NCBI GenBank assembly: GCA_016928775.1
Contig: JAFGKD010000002.1
Coordinates: 1 to 52,810, forward strand
Origin: Candidatus Zhuqueibacterota bacterium
GTDB taxonomy: Bacteria; Zhuqueibacterota; Zhuqueibacteria; Residuimicrobiales; Krinioviventaceae
Length of the DNA: 52,810 bases
Reading direction: 5' to 3'
Each line of letters starts with the position of its first letter. The first letter of the stretch is position 1. Below, in pieces: positions 7,936 through 15,774 of this stretch. A model generated the notes under the pieces. It was not told the DNA's origin, did not search any database, and saw nothing but the letters and a program-made list of their open reading frames with translations. The position numbers and the translations under genes were made by a program.

Positions 7936-10287
7936 CTAGGCTACGGGTGATTCCATTTTTTTACGGAGTGCCATAGTCTGTTCAATGAAATCCGTAACCG
8001 TCATTTTTTTGATGAAACAGAAACCGTGGCATGCGCGCAGTCGCGGATGGTCATTCTCATTGAAATAATCTTCTCCAAGACATGTCTTGAGCATTTGAAA
8101 CTGCTCAGCCTGAATTTTTTGCGCCAATCGCGAAAAAGGTCCGTCCAGCTCATAGCTTGGAAATGAGGCTGTGCGTTGCGAGCCAAATGAATTAACAAAC
8201 GCGTTTTCAAGAATAGCCATTGAGTTAAGGGAGACTGGAACAAAAACATTGGCCTCGGCTGGATGAAAGCGATACCAGACGTTTCGATAGCCCCAGATTT
8301 CCGGCTCCTTTCGGCTTTTCCGCTTGACATAAGCCTTGACTGCTTCAGCTATTGCCTGCATCACCTTATAATGGGTATCTGGTCCGCTGCCCTCCGGATC
8401 GAAAGCCAGAGTGACCACCGTTGGTTCGATTCGCTCCATTAATTCTCGCACTGGCCGGACATCACGGGAAAATTCCGGATTTTCCGTAAAGATATCACCC
8501 TTGTAAAAGCCGAGCCGCAAATGTTCAACCGACCTGGAATTGAAGCCAAAATGTGCCCACACCAAATCAGCTTCCCACTCGCGAATCATGCCTTTGATCA
8601 TTTGAATGTGCGGCATATCCTTTTTGCCCGGGTATTGCGTGCTGAAATAGTCGATCAACTCATTAATGCGATCTTTGAGATGCTCGACGCTTTCCTCCTC
8701 ATACAGGTAGACCAAAATTCGCAACAAGCGGCGCGAAGTGGCTTCATTTTTTATTGTTTTGCTATGTCCGGCAACGCCATCCAAATAATGATATACATCC
8801 CAGTCGCGGTTTGAAGTTCGCCCTTTGAAATATCCGGCCTCTACCAATTCGATAAATTCGCTTTGTTTAAGGTTTTCCAACAAGTTATTCAACAGATCGA
8901 GCACATAGTGATTGGTGACAGCATTAAAACCGCTGGTCATATAAGTGAAAAAATGCTTATTCTTCGGAGTGCGCACGAGATGAAATATATAGGGTAGATA
9001 ACCTAACATAATATCATCGTGATGCGGTGCAGTATGCATAAAGGTATAGTCGGTGAGTTCTTCAAGACCGGCCTCAATCTTTTGCACCAGGTGACTCTGG
9101 ACGTCCAACAAAAGTTGTTCGGAATTTTTGCCATAGCGATGCTGGATTTCTTCAGTAAATGGATTTGCTTTCAGATCGTTTTTTGAGAGATCAACTATTC
9201 GTTTGTCAAGGGCAAGAGCACGATCGATGATCGCGCTTTCAACAAGTTCAAATGGTAACTCTTGATGATTTTTAAAGTCGACCAACCGGCGTTCGACAAG
9301 CCGGCTGGCAGCGCCGTGGGTCAAATAAAAACGTGCATTGGGTAAATCCTGCAGAATAGACGCAGGATACAAATTGTTTTTCGCATTTTCAATCGCCGCT
9401 GCAACAATTTTTGCCTTGGCCTCGCCAGCGGCGATGATAATAGCAACCGCATCTTTCCGTTGCGTAATAGTGCGGAGACCAATTGTGACCACCAAACGAT
9501 TGCGGGAGACTTCAATGCCGCCCAGATCCGTTGCCGCAGCAGCCTGGGTTTCATAGTTGGTCGGCGTCAAGCGGGTGGTTGAATAATGATCAGAACCTTT
9601 GATATTAAAGGCAATATGACCATCCGGACCAATGCCACCAAGGAAAAAGCCAATGCCGCCAAGCTCCTGAATTTTGCCTTCATAGTCTGTGCAAAATTGA
9701 TCCACCGCCTCGATGACCTCCTTTTGGCGGCGTTCCATTGAATTGATCGCATGCCGATGGCGCAGGGACAGATCAACGATGCCTTCTGGAAATATCTCTT
9801 TTAAAGTGAGGGGCGCCGGGACACCAACATTCCACAGATTCATCAACATAGCTTTATCTGCATCGAGATCAAAGCCGTCGATATAATACTTTTTGACATA
9901 ATAATAAAAGCTGTTCTTTTGGTTCGGATCAATGGGATAAAATTCATCGATTTGCACGAAATGCAGACTTTTCATATCCGGCAGACGTGCCGGATCAATG
10001 CCATTGTTTTCCAGGTCTTTTTGAACGTCAGCTTTGTGCCAATTTCGCAAAAAAGTCGTGACATATTTAATAAAATGTTCCGGAGTTTTGCCGGTGGGCA
10101 ACGAAATAACGCCGCCCGGATTGTCCTGTACCCATTCCAAAAAATGGAGAGCTGTCAGCTTGCCTAACATTGGAAAATTTTCCACCTCTATAATGCCAAT
10201 TCGCTCAAGGGGTTTGTATTGAAACGACCGACCGGAACGTTCCAGGGCAATCTTTTCAACGTTTGACAGTGTCTTTGTATTTGGCAT
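7936..10287 (-). CDS. nagB: Glucosamine-6-phosphate deaminase fused to LmbE/PIG-L-type deacetylase domain
   Basis: Residues about 25-340 are a NagB isomerase/deaminase: LPTGKTPE, QIDEFYPID and the catalytic-loop motif GGIGPDGHIAFN (about 212-224) are intact; it converts GlcN-6-P to fructose-6-P and ammonia. From about 400 to 760 there is a second domain whose opening HTAPHHDDIMLGY (about 415-427) matches the zinc-binding [AH]HPDDE region of LmbE/PIG-L N-acetylglucosaminyl deacetylases. No separate nagA gene is seen in the window, so this half probably removes acetate from GlcNAc-6-P, which would put two successive steps in one chain. Similar fused proteins are known in Bacteroidetes relatives, usually annotated only as deaminase. 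The ATG at 10287 has AAAGGA upstream. First gene of the probable operon with the ROK kinase and repressor. Confidence 0.92.
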   Translation of the reverse strand: MPNTKTLSNVEKIALERSGRSFQYKPLERIGIIEVENFPMLGKLTALHFLEWVQDNPGGVISLPTGKTPEHFIKYVTTFLRNWHKADVQKDLENNGIDPARLPDMKSLHFVQIDEFYPIDPNQKNSFYYYVKKYYIDGFDLDADKAMLMNLWNVGVPAPLTLKEIFPEGIVDLSLRHRHAINSMERRQKEVIEAVDQFCTDYEGKIQELGGIGFFLGGIGPDGHIAFNIKGSDHYSTTRLTPTNYETQAAAATDLGGIEVSRNRLVVTIGLRTITQRKDAVAIIIAAGEAKAKIVAAAIENAKNNLYPASILQDLPNARFYLTHGAASRLVERRLVDFKNHQELPFELVESAIIDRALALDKRIVDLSKNDLKANPFTEEIQHRYGKNSEQLLLDVQSHLVQKIEAGLEELTDYTFMHTAPHHDDIMLGYLPYIFHLVRTPKNKHFFTYMTSGFNAVTNHYVLDLLNNLLENLKQSEFIELVEAGYFKGRTSNRDWDVYHYLDGVAGHSKTIKNEATSRRLLRILVYLYEEESVEHLKDRINELIDYFSTQYPGKKDMPHIQMIKGMIREWEADLVWAHFGFNSRSVEHLRLGFYKGDIFTENPEFSRDVRPVRELMERIEPTVVTLAFDPEGSGPDTHYKVMQAIAEAVKAYVKRKSRKEPEIWGYRNVWYRFHPAEANVFVPVSLNSMAILENAFVNSFGSQRTASFPSYELDGPFSRLAQKIQAEQFQMLKTCLGEDYFNENDHPRLRACHGFCFIKKMTVTDFIEQTMALRKKMESPVA

Positions 10288-10307
10288 AAATCCAAATTGT
10301 CCTTTTT

Positions 10308-10359
10308 TTATTCAATGGTTGAATAAATAAAAGATAGGTCAATTTATAGCCGTTGTCAA
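10308..10359 (-). promoter_or_regulatory. Promoter with 19-bp palindromic operator for the deaminase-kinase-repressor operon
   Basis: On the minus strand TTGACA (10359-10354), a 17-bp spacer and TATCTT (10336-10331) form a near-consensus sigma-70 promoter. Immediately downstream, over the expected start site, lies a perfect inverted repeat with arms TTATTCAA and TTGAATAA around three bases (10308-10326). Its size, AT-rich ends and position resemble NagC/Mlc-type ROK operators. Autoregulation by the ROK repressor of this operon is the simplest reading. Confidence 0.7.
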
Positions 10360-10407
10360 GGAAAAAATACGTGTTCTTTATGTAAATAATCGAGACTATA
10401 GGAAAGT

Positions 10408-10441
10408 CATCACCATTCGTCGCGATTGACGAATGGTGATG
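10408..10441 (-). terminator. Perfect 14-bp hairpin after the redoxin gene
   Basis: CATCACCATTCGTC pairs perfectly with GACGAATGGTGATG around a 6-base loop (GCGATT). It begins 6 bases past the redoxin stop codon. A T tract is lacking on the minus strand (ACTTTCC follows), so it is an atypical terminator or a transcript-protecting hairpin that separates the redoxin transcript from the nagB promoter. Confidence 0.55.
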
Positions 10442-10447
10442 GAGAAA

Positions 10448-11020
10448 CTACATGGAAACCCGTTTTATCGTACAGCCGAAAGCTTTTGTTTCTGAATTTT
10501 TTACCTGCTGACCCGCCAAAATATCATCAAGCGCTTGTAGCAAATCCTCACTTTTTCGCTCACTTGCACTGGCCGAGTCATCGATTCGACCGTGATACAG
10601 GACATTTTTTTGACTGTCCAACACATAGACTTCCGGTGTCACCTTTGCTTTATATAAATCGGCGACAACGTTTTGCTCATCTTTTAGCACGACAAACGGA
10701 AATCCATGCTCTTTGGCATGTTCTTTCACCTCATCCATTTTTTCAAGCTTGTTCGAGTTGATTCCAAGAAAGACGAAACCCTTCGGCTGGTAGATTTCTG
10801 CCACTTCGACCATACGTTTGTTAAAACCATTTGATATCGGACATCGGGTGGCAATGAACATCACAACGACTGCTTTGGCATCTGCATAATCGGCCAACGA
10901 GTGTGCGTTACCGTCGGAACCGGGAAGAGAAAAATCGAGGGCAGCCGCCTGTTCATCAGCCGCAAAGCCGGAAAAGGCAAATACGATCAAAACTAATGTT
11001 ACATTTAATACTATTTTCAT
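10448..11020 (-). CDS. Secreted redoxin / AhpC-TSA-type thioredoxin-fold protein
   Basis: Residues 1-20 are a Sec signal ending SGFAA. The rest is a thioredoxin fold of the AhpC/TSA-redoxin type: LPGSDGNAHSLADYADAK, then VVVMFIATRCPISNGF in place of a CxxC motif, then VTPEVYVLDSQ containing the cis-Pro. A single active-site Cys in the RCPISN context is typical of a family often called thioredoxin-like or redoxin proteins in environmental bacteria, and suggests a peroxidase-like or accessory redox role rather than disulfide exchange. The ATG has a strong AAGGAGA Shine-Dalgarno. It lies 94 bases downstream of the MerR/B12 regulator on the same strand and could be read from that promoter. Substrate unknown. 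Confidence 0.8.
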   Translation of the reverse strand: MKIVLNVTLVLIVFAFSGFAADEQAAALDFSLPGSDGNAHSLADYADAKAVVVMFIATRCPISNGFNKRMVEVAEIYQPKGFVFLGINSNKLEKMDEVKEHAKEHGFPFVVLKDEQNVVADLYKAKVTPEVYVLDSQKNVLYHGRIDDSASASERKSEDLLQALDDILAGQQVKNSETKAFGCTIKRVSM

Positions 11021-11114
11021 GTTTTATCTCCTTGTTAGTGAATCGATTTAAAGCCAGGGAGTGAGTAACACTCAACGCCAATCATTCATTCCATATACCT
11101 CACATCTGGAAGAA

Positions 11115-12062
11115 TCATACCGCTTTTTCGAGACTCTCTTTGTATCGCATGCGCAATTCCAAAAGCTGCTCTCGCAACTCGCTCATGGAGTGCGTCGGTT
11201 GCGTATTGATGGTTTGTAATGTACTCATGTAGCTGTCAGCAGCGCGACCACCAACCAACAGGGCCACATCCTGCGGTAACACACGACGCAGTTGCAGCAG
11301 TTGCTCACGGACAATGTCGTCATTGGGCGGAAAAACAATGCTGATCACGACCGCCCTGGCGTTCGTTTTTTTGACGGAGAATGCGATTTCCTCTGCCGGC
11401 AAATTTGGCCCGAGGTAATGCGCTCTCCAGCCCTGCGTGGCCGCTGAAATGGCGACGATCATCGCGCCAAATTCATGATAAAGACCCGAAACGGTCGCTG
11501 TCAACAACGTGGGTCCTTTCTCAACGGTGCGAACACTGCTCAACATCCGTCCAAGAAAAGATCGTACGACCGCCGAAGCCACATGCTCCTGGGCGATTCG
11601 CACCTCCCCATCAAACCACTTGTCACCAAGTGCATTGAGGAATGGCACGACAACCCCGTCAATGAGGACAGGTTGACTAAAATTCACGCTGGCCTGGGTC
11701 AGCATATCATCGATCGCCTCATTGTCGAAATCTTCCGCGGCCTGCAGCGCCGCCTTGACATAGTACTCTGGAGATTCTTCATCCAAATCCACACGATTCG
11801 ACATTGACGACACGCGCACGACATTCTGCTCTTGTACCAGTCTTTTGATTTCTTCAAGAGGCATTTTGGATAACTGTCCAATGCTGTGCCCCGCCTGGGT
11901 TGCTTTTTTCAGTAAAATTAATTTTTGAACTTCTTCTTCCGAGTATAAACGTCTGTTCGTCTCCGTTCGCTGTGGATGTATTATCTCATAACGTCTCTCC
12001 CACACACGTATCGTGTGGGTGGTTAATCCCGTTTTTATCGCGACTGCTTTGATTGGATACAT
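11115..12062 (-). CDS. MerR-family regulator with B12-binding domain (CarH/LitR-like)
   Basis: The N-terminal MerR DNA-binding domain is clear (residues 1-70: IKAVAIKTGLTTHTIRVWERRY, then RRLYSEEEVQKL). The C-terminal half is a cobalamin-binding-like module. A four-helix part carries KWFDGEVRIAQEH, which fits the Wx9EH motif that caps adenosylcobalamin in CarH photoreceptors. A Rossmann part carries LYHEFGAMIV, which keeps the His and Gly of the ExHxxG lower-ligand motif but not its acidic residue. The residue right after the Trp is Phe; as I recall it is the light-ligating His in Thermus CarH. Expected role: a B12- and possibly light-responsive repressor. The ATG has AAGGGA upstream. The divergent neighbour is a DUF4397 protein; no carotenoid genes are present, so the regulon differs from classical CarH. 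Confidence 0.85.
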   Translation of the reverse strand: MYPIKAVAIKTGLTTHTIRVWERRYEIIHPQRTETNRRLYSEEEVQKLILLKKATQAGHSIGQLSKMPLEEIKRLVQEQNVVRVSSMSNRVDLDEESPEYYVKAALQAAEDFDNEAIDDMLTQASVNFSQPVLIDGVVVPFLNALGDKWFDGEVRIAQEHVASAVVRSFLGRMLSSVRTVEKGPTLLTATVSGLYHEFGAMIVAISAATQGWRAHYLGPNLPAEEIAFSVKKTNARAVVISIVFPPNDDIVREQLLQLRRVLPQDVALLVGGRAADSYMSTLQTINTQPTHSMSELREQLLELRMRYKESLEKAV

Positions 12063-12110
12063 ATTCCCTTCACTATTATTTTAATAGCCAAAATATTTTC
12101 TACCTTAGTT

Positions 12111-12403
12111 AACTCAACGTAACTAATTGTCTAACTTTTGTCAACTAATTTTTTTAAACAATTTTATAAAATATAAATTCCACGCTGCAGGATTTTTTTG
12201 ATGATAATAGAATTATTGTTGATAATAATTTTGCGATTTGAAAAAAACACACTTTTTCTTCTTTTTCTTTGAGTTTTGGCGACTTGGTGTAAGCTGTTTT
12301 AAATTGTTTATATTAGACAATTTTTAGGCATTTATAACTTTTTTCTAATTTATTGGAAATATATCATAGATAAATTTAGTTGAATAAAATTGAAATTAGA
12401 CAA
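12111..12403. promoter_or_regulatory. AT-rich divergent regulatory region with phased AGTT repeats
   Basis: The 407-bp gap between the MerR/B12 gene and the DUF4397 gene holds no gene. On the minus strand AGTT recurs at 12146, 12136, 12124 and 12114 (steps of 10, 12 and 10), each beginning a related 10-12 base unit (AGTTGACAAA, AGTTAGACAATT, AGTTACGTTG, AGTTAACTAA). TTGACA at 12144-12139 would be the -35 of the regulator gene. TTAGACAA occurs at 12127-12134 (minus), 12313-12320 and 12396-12403 (plus). Tandem near-11-bp repeats over a -35 are how CarH-type MerR proteins bind. A convincing plus-strand -10/-35 pair was not found. Confidence 0.5.
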
Positions 12404-12469
12404 ATAATAGAAATCGAAAACAAACAATAAAAAAAAACAAGATACATCTAATTTTAACGGAGGTCTACC

Positions 12470-14944
12470 ATGAAAAAGTCTCTTTACGCTTACGTCGCTT
12501 TATTTGTGGTTCTTTTGACATTACCATCATCCGCCGGTGACATGGCGAGATTACAGGTCATTCACAATGCAGCGGATCCGGCTGTAAAAGTAGTCGATAT
12601 ATATATCGACGGTGAGTTGAAAGTGGATGATTTTGCTTTTCGCACCGCTACGCCGTTTATCGATGTTCCGGCAGAAGTCAAGCTGAACATTGGCATTGCG
12701 CCGGGTAACAGCTCGTCGGTCAAAGATGCGATCGCCATGGAAAAGGTTGTCCTGGAAAAATCAAAATCGTATGTCGCGATTGCCAACGGTGTCCTTGATC
12801 CGTCACAATTTGCGGCCAATCCGGACGGCAAAAAAATCAGCTTTGCTCTTTTTACCAAAGCGGATGCACAGGAATCCGGCAAAAGCACAGAAAAGGTTGA
12901 CTTTGTTGCGCTGCACGGTACAACTGATGCGCCGGCAGTGGACGTGATCGCTCGTGACGTCGCCACACTTGTTGAGGATGCAGCATACGGCGATATCACC
13001 GATTACATTTCGGTTCCAGCGGCAAGCTATATTCTTGATGTGACACCGGCAATGGATAATCAAACGATCGTCGCGTCTTTTACCGCGGATTTATCAGGTC
13101 TGGGTGGTGGCGCTGCTGTTGTGTTTGCGTCCGGTTTTCTCAGTCCAATGGATAATATGAATGGCGAAGCCTTTGGTCTCTTTGCAGCGCTACCGGATGG
13201 ACAGGTTGTACCGTTCCCCCCTTACACTGAAAAGCCCAAAAAAGCACGTCTGCAAATCATTCACAACGCCGCCGATCCGGCAGCGCATATGGTTGATATT
13301 TATGTCAACAATGACTTGTTAGTAAACAATTTTCGATTCCGAAAAGCCACACCTTATATCTCGGTGCCCGCTGGTGTTGAGTTGACAATTGGTGTTGCGC
13401 CGAAAAACAGCCAAAGCGCGGATGATATCATTGCGACATTGCCACCTGTTGTACTGGAAGGTGGACAATCTTATCTGGCTATTGCAAACGGTGTTTTGGA
13501 TCCATCAACATTCGCAGCAAATCCGGATGGTCGCGACACCGCCTTCCGTCTTTTTATCAAAGAAATGGCGCGTGAAATGAGCAGCGATGAAGAAAAAACG
13601 GATGTGTTTGTTTTCCACGGTGCCACCGATGCGCCAATGGTTGATGTGATTGAACGTCTCGCCGGAAAGATTGTGGATGATGCCGGCTACGGTGATATGA
13701 CCGACTACCTGACACTGCCGGCGAATAGCTTCTATTACCTGGATGTCGAAACAGCGGACAATGCAGCAATCGTCGGTTCTTTCAAAACCGGTTTTTACAA
13801 ACACGGTGGTGAAGGCGCGGTCATTTTTGCATCCGGTTTCCTGATCCCGGAGAACAATATGAAGGGTGAGGGCTTTGGACTTTTTATCGCTTATCCGTAT
13901 GGTCGCGTTGATCGACTGCCACTACTGGACAGCGCGCGTTTGCAAGTCATTCACAACTCTGCGGATCCTGCTGCAGCTCAAGTCGATATTTATGCTAACG
14001 AGACACTATTAATTCCAAATTTCGAATTCAGAACAGCAACGCCGTTCATCGATGTGCCAGCCAATACGCCACTCTCCATTGGTGTGGCACCTGCCGGTTC
14101 AATGGGACCGGAAGAAATTATTCTGACGCTGCCCCCCCTCACCCTGTTAGGTGGTAAAACTTATGTCGCTGTTGCTGTGGGCGTTGTTGGTGATGGCTTT
14201 GCGCCAAATCCGGAAGGCAAGGACATCATTTTTGCTTTGACAGCTTATGACATGGCGCAGGAAAAAGCCAAGTGGATCAAGTATGTTGAATTCGCCGTGT
14301 TGCACAGATCTACTGACGCACCACGTGTGGATGTGCTGGTGAACGGTGAAACAGCTCTGGTCGAGAACCTGGCCTATGGTATGTTCACCGATTATCTTCG
14401 AGTTTCTCCGGCTATGTATCAATTGGACATCACGCCTGCCGGTATGCCCGGGACTGTGGTCGCATCCTTTGATGCCGATCTCTCCGGTCTGGCAGGTGGA
14501 GCTGCAGTTGTTTTTGCCTCAGGATTTTTGAGTCCGATGGATAACAATAACGGCCCCGGCTTTGGTCTTTTTGCTGCCTTGCCCTCTGGTGACGTTGTAG
14601 AATTTCCTTCCGCCGGTGTCATGGCAAAAGCGAATTCAAACAGCCAGGAGGTGACATCGCTGCCAACAGATTTCAGTCTTGAGCAAAATTATCCCAATCC
14701 GTTCAATCCGACGACATCGATCAGTTTCGCCCTGCCCGAACAATCGGATGTCAAAGTTGTCGTATACGACATGCGCGGTAACCAGGTCGCTATGCTGATA
14801 AATGGCGAAACACCCGCCGGCTCGCACTCGATTGTCTGGAATGGTACGGATAACAGCGGACTCAAAGTGGCGAGCGGTCTCTATTTTTATTCGCTGGAAG
14901 CCAATAATTACAAACAAACCCGCAAAATGATGTTAGTGAAGTAG
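12470..14944 (+). CDS. Secreted protein with three tandem DUF4397 repeats and sorting tail
   Basis: Residues 1-23 are a Sec signal. Three long repeats start near 25, 258 and 489, each beginning AR-L-Q-(V/I)-IHN-(A/S)-ADP. Every repeat has two related halves, the second marked by (V/F)-HG-(T/A)-TDAP-V-DV and ending in a FASGFL segment, so the protein holds about six DUF4397-type beta domains. The C-terminal 80 residues are the type IX-like sorting module (QNYPNPFNPTTSISF, ending RKMMLVK). DUF4397 proteins are extracellular and their biochemical role is not established; adhesion or matrix functions are guesses. The ATG is preceded by GGAGG at good spacing. It is divergent from the B12/MerR regulator, which suggests B12- or light-linked control of a surface protein. 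Confidence 0.87.
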   Translation: MKKSLYAYVALFVVLLTLPSSAGDMARLQVIHNAADPAVKVVDIYIDGELKVDDFAFRTATPFIDVPAEVKLNIGIAPGNSSSVKDAIAMEKVVLEKSKSYVAIANGVLDPSQFAANPDGKKISFALFTKADAQESGKSTEKVDFVALHGTTDAPAVDVIARDVATLVEDAAYGDITDYISVPAASYILDVTPAMDNQTIVASFTADLSGLGGGAAVVFASGFLSPMDNMNGEAFGLFAALPDGQVVPFPPYTEKPKKARLQIIHNAADPAAHMVDIYVNNDLLVNNFRFRKATPYISVPAGVELTIGVAPKNSQSADDIIATLPPVVLEGGQSYLAIANGVLDPSTFAANPDGRDTAFRLFIKEMAREMSSDEEKTDVFVFHGATDAPMVDVIERLAGKIVDDAGYGDMTDYLTLPANSFYYLDVETADNAAIVGSFKTGFYKHGGEGAVIFASGFLIPENNMKGEGFGLFIAYPYGRVDRLPLLDSARLQVIHNSADPAAAQVDIYANETLLIPNFEFRTATPFIDVPANTPLSIGVAPAGSMGPEEIILTLPPLTLLGGKTYVAVAVGVVGDGFAPNPEGKDIIFALTAYDMAQEKAKWIKYVEFAVLHRSTDAPRVDVLVNGETALVENLAYGMFTDYLRVSPAMYQLDITPAGMPGTVVASFDADLSGLAGGAAVVFASGFLSPMDNNNGPGFGLFAALPSGDVVEFPSAGVMAKANSNSQEVTSLPTDFSLEQNYPNPFNPTTSISFALPEQSDVKVVVYDMRGNQVAMLINGETPAGSHSIVWNGTDNSGLKVASGLYFYSLEANNYKQTRKMMLVK

Positions 14945-15011
14945 CGTTTGGCAGGTTTATTATGCGTGTAGCACCTGTTCTCGTTCCCCAACTCGGCGCA
15001 TGCGGGTCAGC

Positions 15012-15146
15012 TTTCTGAAAATACAAGCTCACGCAAAGACAAAGAGGCGCAAAGGATCGCAAAGAAAAAAATGACAGAGAAGGCTTTTAAGATTTGCGAA
15101 ACCTTTGCGTCTCTCGCTGTCTTGGCGTGAGTTTGCTTTTCAGAAA
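15012..15146. repeat. Long imperfect inverted repeat (IR2) with GCAAAG periodicity
   Basis: Bases 15012-15064 pair imperfectly with 15092-15146 (arms of about 54 bases, 27-base loop). Both arms begin with TTTCTGAAAA on their own strand and carry CTCACGC followed by repeated GCAAAG units at roughly 9-12 base steps. The region 14945-15011 shows nothing else clear. It sits directly upstream of a decayed gene, so it may mark an insertion or rearrangement point. Unlike in IR1 and IR3, the periodic unit is CAAAG-based rather than CGGAT-based. Confidence 0.75.
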
Positions 15147-15221
15147 AAGTTCGGCTTGCATGTTTTAGCAAGAAAATTAACCTTACCTTTTCGCAGCCAC
15201 CCTCGCCAAGACCATGACTAT

Positions 15222-15475
15222 GCCAGAGCGTTACAAGCCATTCAGAACGGCGAGACAGAGCCGGATGGGATATTGACCTGGGCATCCGAGTTTGCGGATG
15301 TATCGGCAGCCGAAGATCTCGGATATAGCTGGGGATAATAAACATATACCTCGTATGACTCAACCCAAGCGCCAGGTCATGCCTATTATGTCACTATGTG
15401 GAAAAACAAAAGGATGGCACCTGGCGTTTTATATTTGACGCCGGTAATCAACTTGTCTCACCAGACAATCCATAA
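15222..15475 (+). pseudogene. Broken DUF4440/NTF2-like gene remnant
   Basis: Three frames must be joined to read a protein-like sequence. RALQAIQNGETEPDGILTW and ASEFADVSAAEDLGYSWG run into two consecutive TAA codons near 15335. The same frame resumes as TYTSYDSTQAPGHAYYVTMW. After a one-base slip near 15405 the sequence continues EKQKDGTWRFIFDAGNQLVS to a TAA at 15473. The DLGYxWG and WxKQKDGTWRFIFDAGN patterns are typical of secreted DUF4440 / SnoaL-like proteins. The N-terminal third is absent, and sequence homology appears to begin just after IR2. I call it a decayed gene rather than a sequencing fault because at least two separate lesions and a truncation are present. Confidence 0.7.
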
Positions 15476-15501
15476 CGTCTGAGCCTGCTTCGGCTCGGGC
15501 T

Positions 15502-15756
15502 TCACTCGTCCACGCATACTCGCCCAATTTTCCATAAAAGGCCGCCTGTGTTGTAGATGAGCTCGAACGAGCTCGATTCGCGCGTGGCGACATAAAAATG
15601 ATATTCCCTATCCCGACCGACTACATCATGCCAGGCACTATGAACGCTTTTGATTCGATAGGTTCGATCCCGCCATCGAAAACGCAGCGGTCGTATCTGG
15701 CGCGTATCAAAGTAGGTGATGACCGGCACCGCTTCATTGATCGTTTCAAATGTCAC
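15502..15756 (-). CDS. Small DUF6504-like protein
   Basis: 84 residues, cytoplasmic, with no signal peptide. The core LRFRWRDRTYRIKSVHSAWH and the closing ELIYNTGGLLWKIGRVCVDE match the look of small DUF6504-type proteins (a strand with WRxRxYRI, then a hydrophobic C-terminal strand). Some relatives sit beside the imuB/dnaE2 mutasome genes, but none of those are present here. The GTG start at 15756 has GGAGG 4 bases upstream and a good promoter (15775-15839), which supports a real, independently expressed gene between two repeat elements. Function unknown; a nucleic-acid or regulatory role is only suggested by family context. Confidence 0.65.
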   Translation of the reverse strand: MTFETINEAVPVITYFDTRQIRPLRFRWRDRTYRIKSVHSAWHDVVGRDREYHFYVATRESSSFELIYNTGGLLWKIGRVCVDE

Positions 15757-15774
15757 AACGCCTCCAATGTGCCT

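Noticed and set aside
12239..12469. Plus-strand sigma-70 promoter for the DUF4397 gene
   Set aside because: The region is so AT-rich that many weak matches exist; no pair with proper spacing stood out.
15105..15338. Short plus-strand frame taken as an intact gene
   Set aside because: Only its second half resembles a protein family, it begins inside IR2 and ends in two stop codons that interrupt the homology; treated as part of the remnant at 15222-15475.
15007..15363. Minus-strand frame across IR2 and the DUF4440 remnant
   Set aside because: It runs through the inverted repeat and its opposite strand explains the sequence better as a decayed gene.
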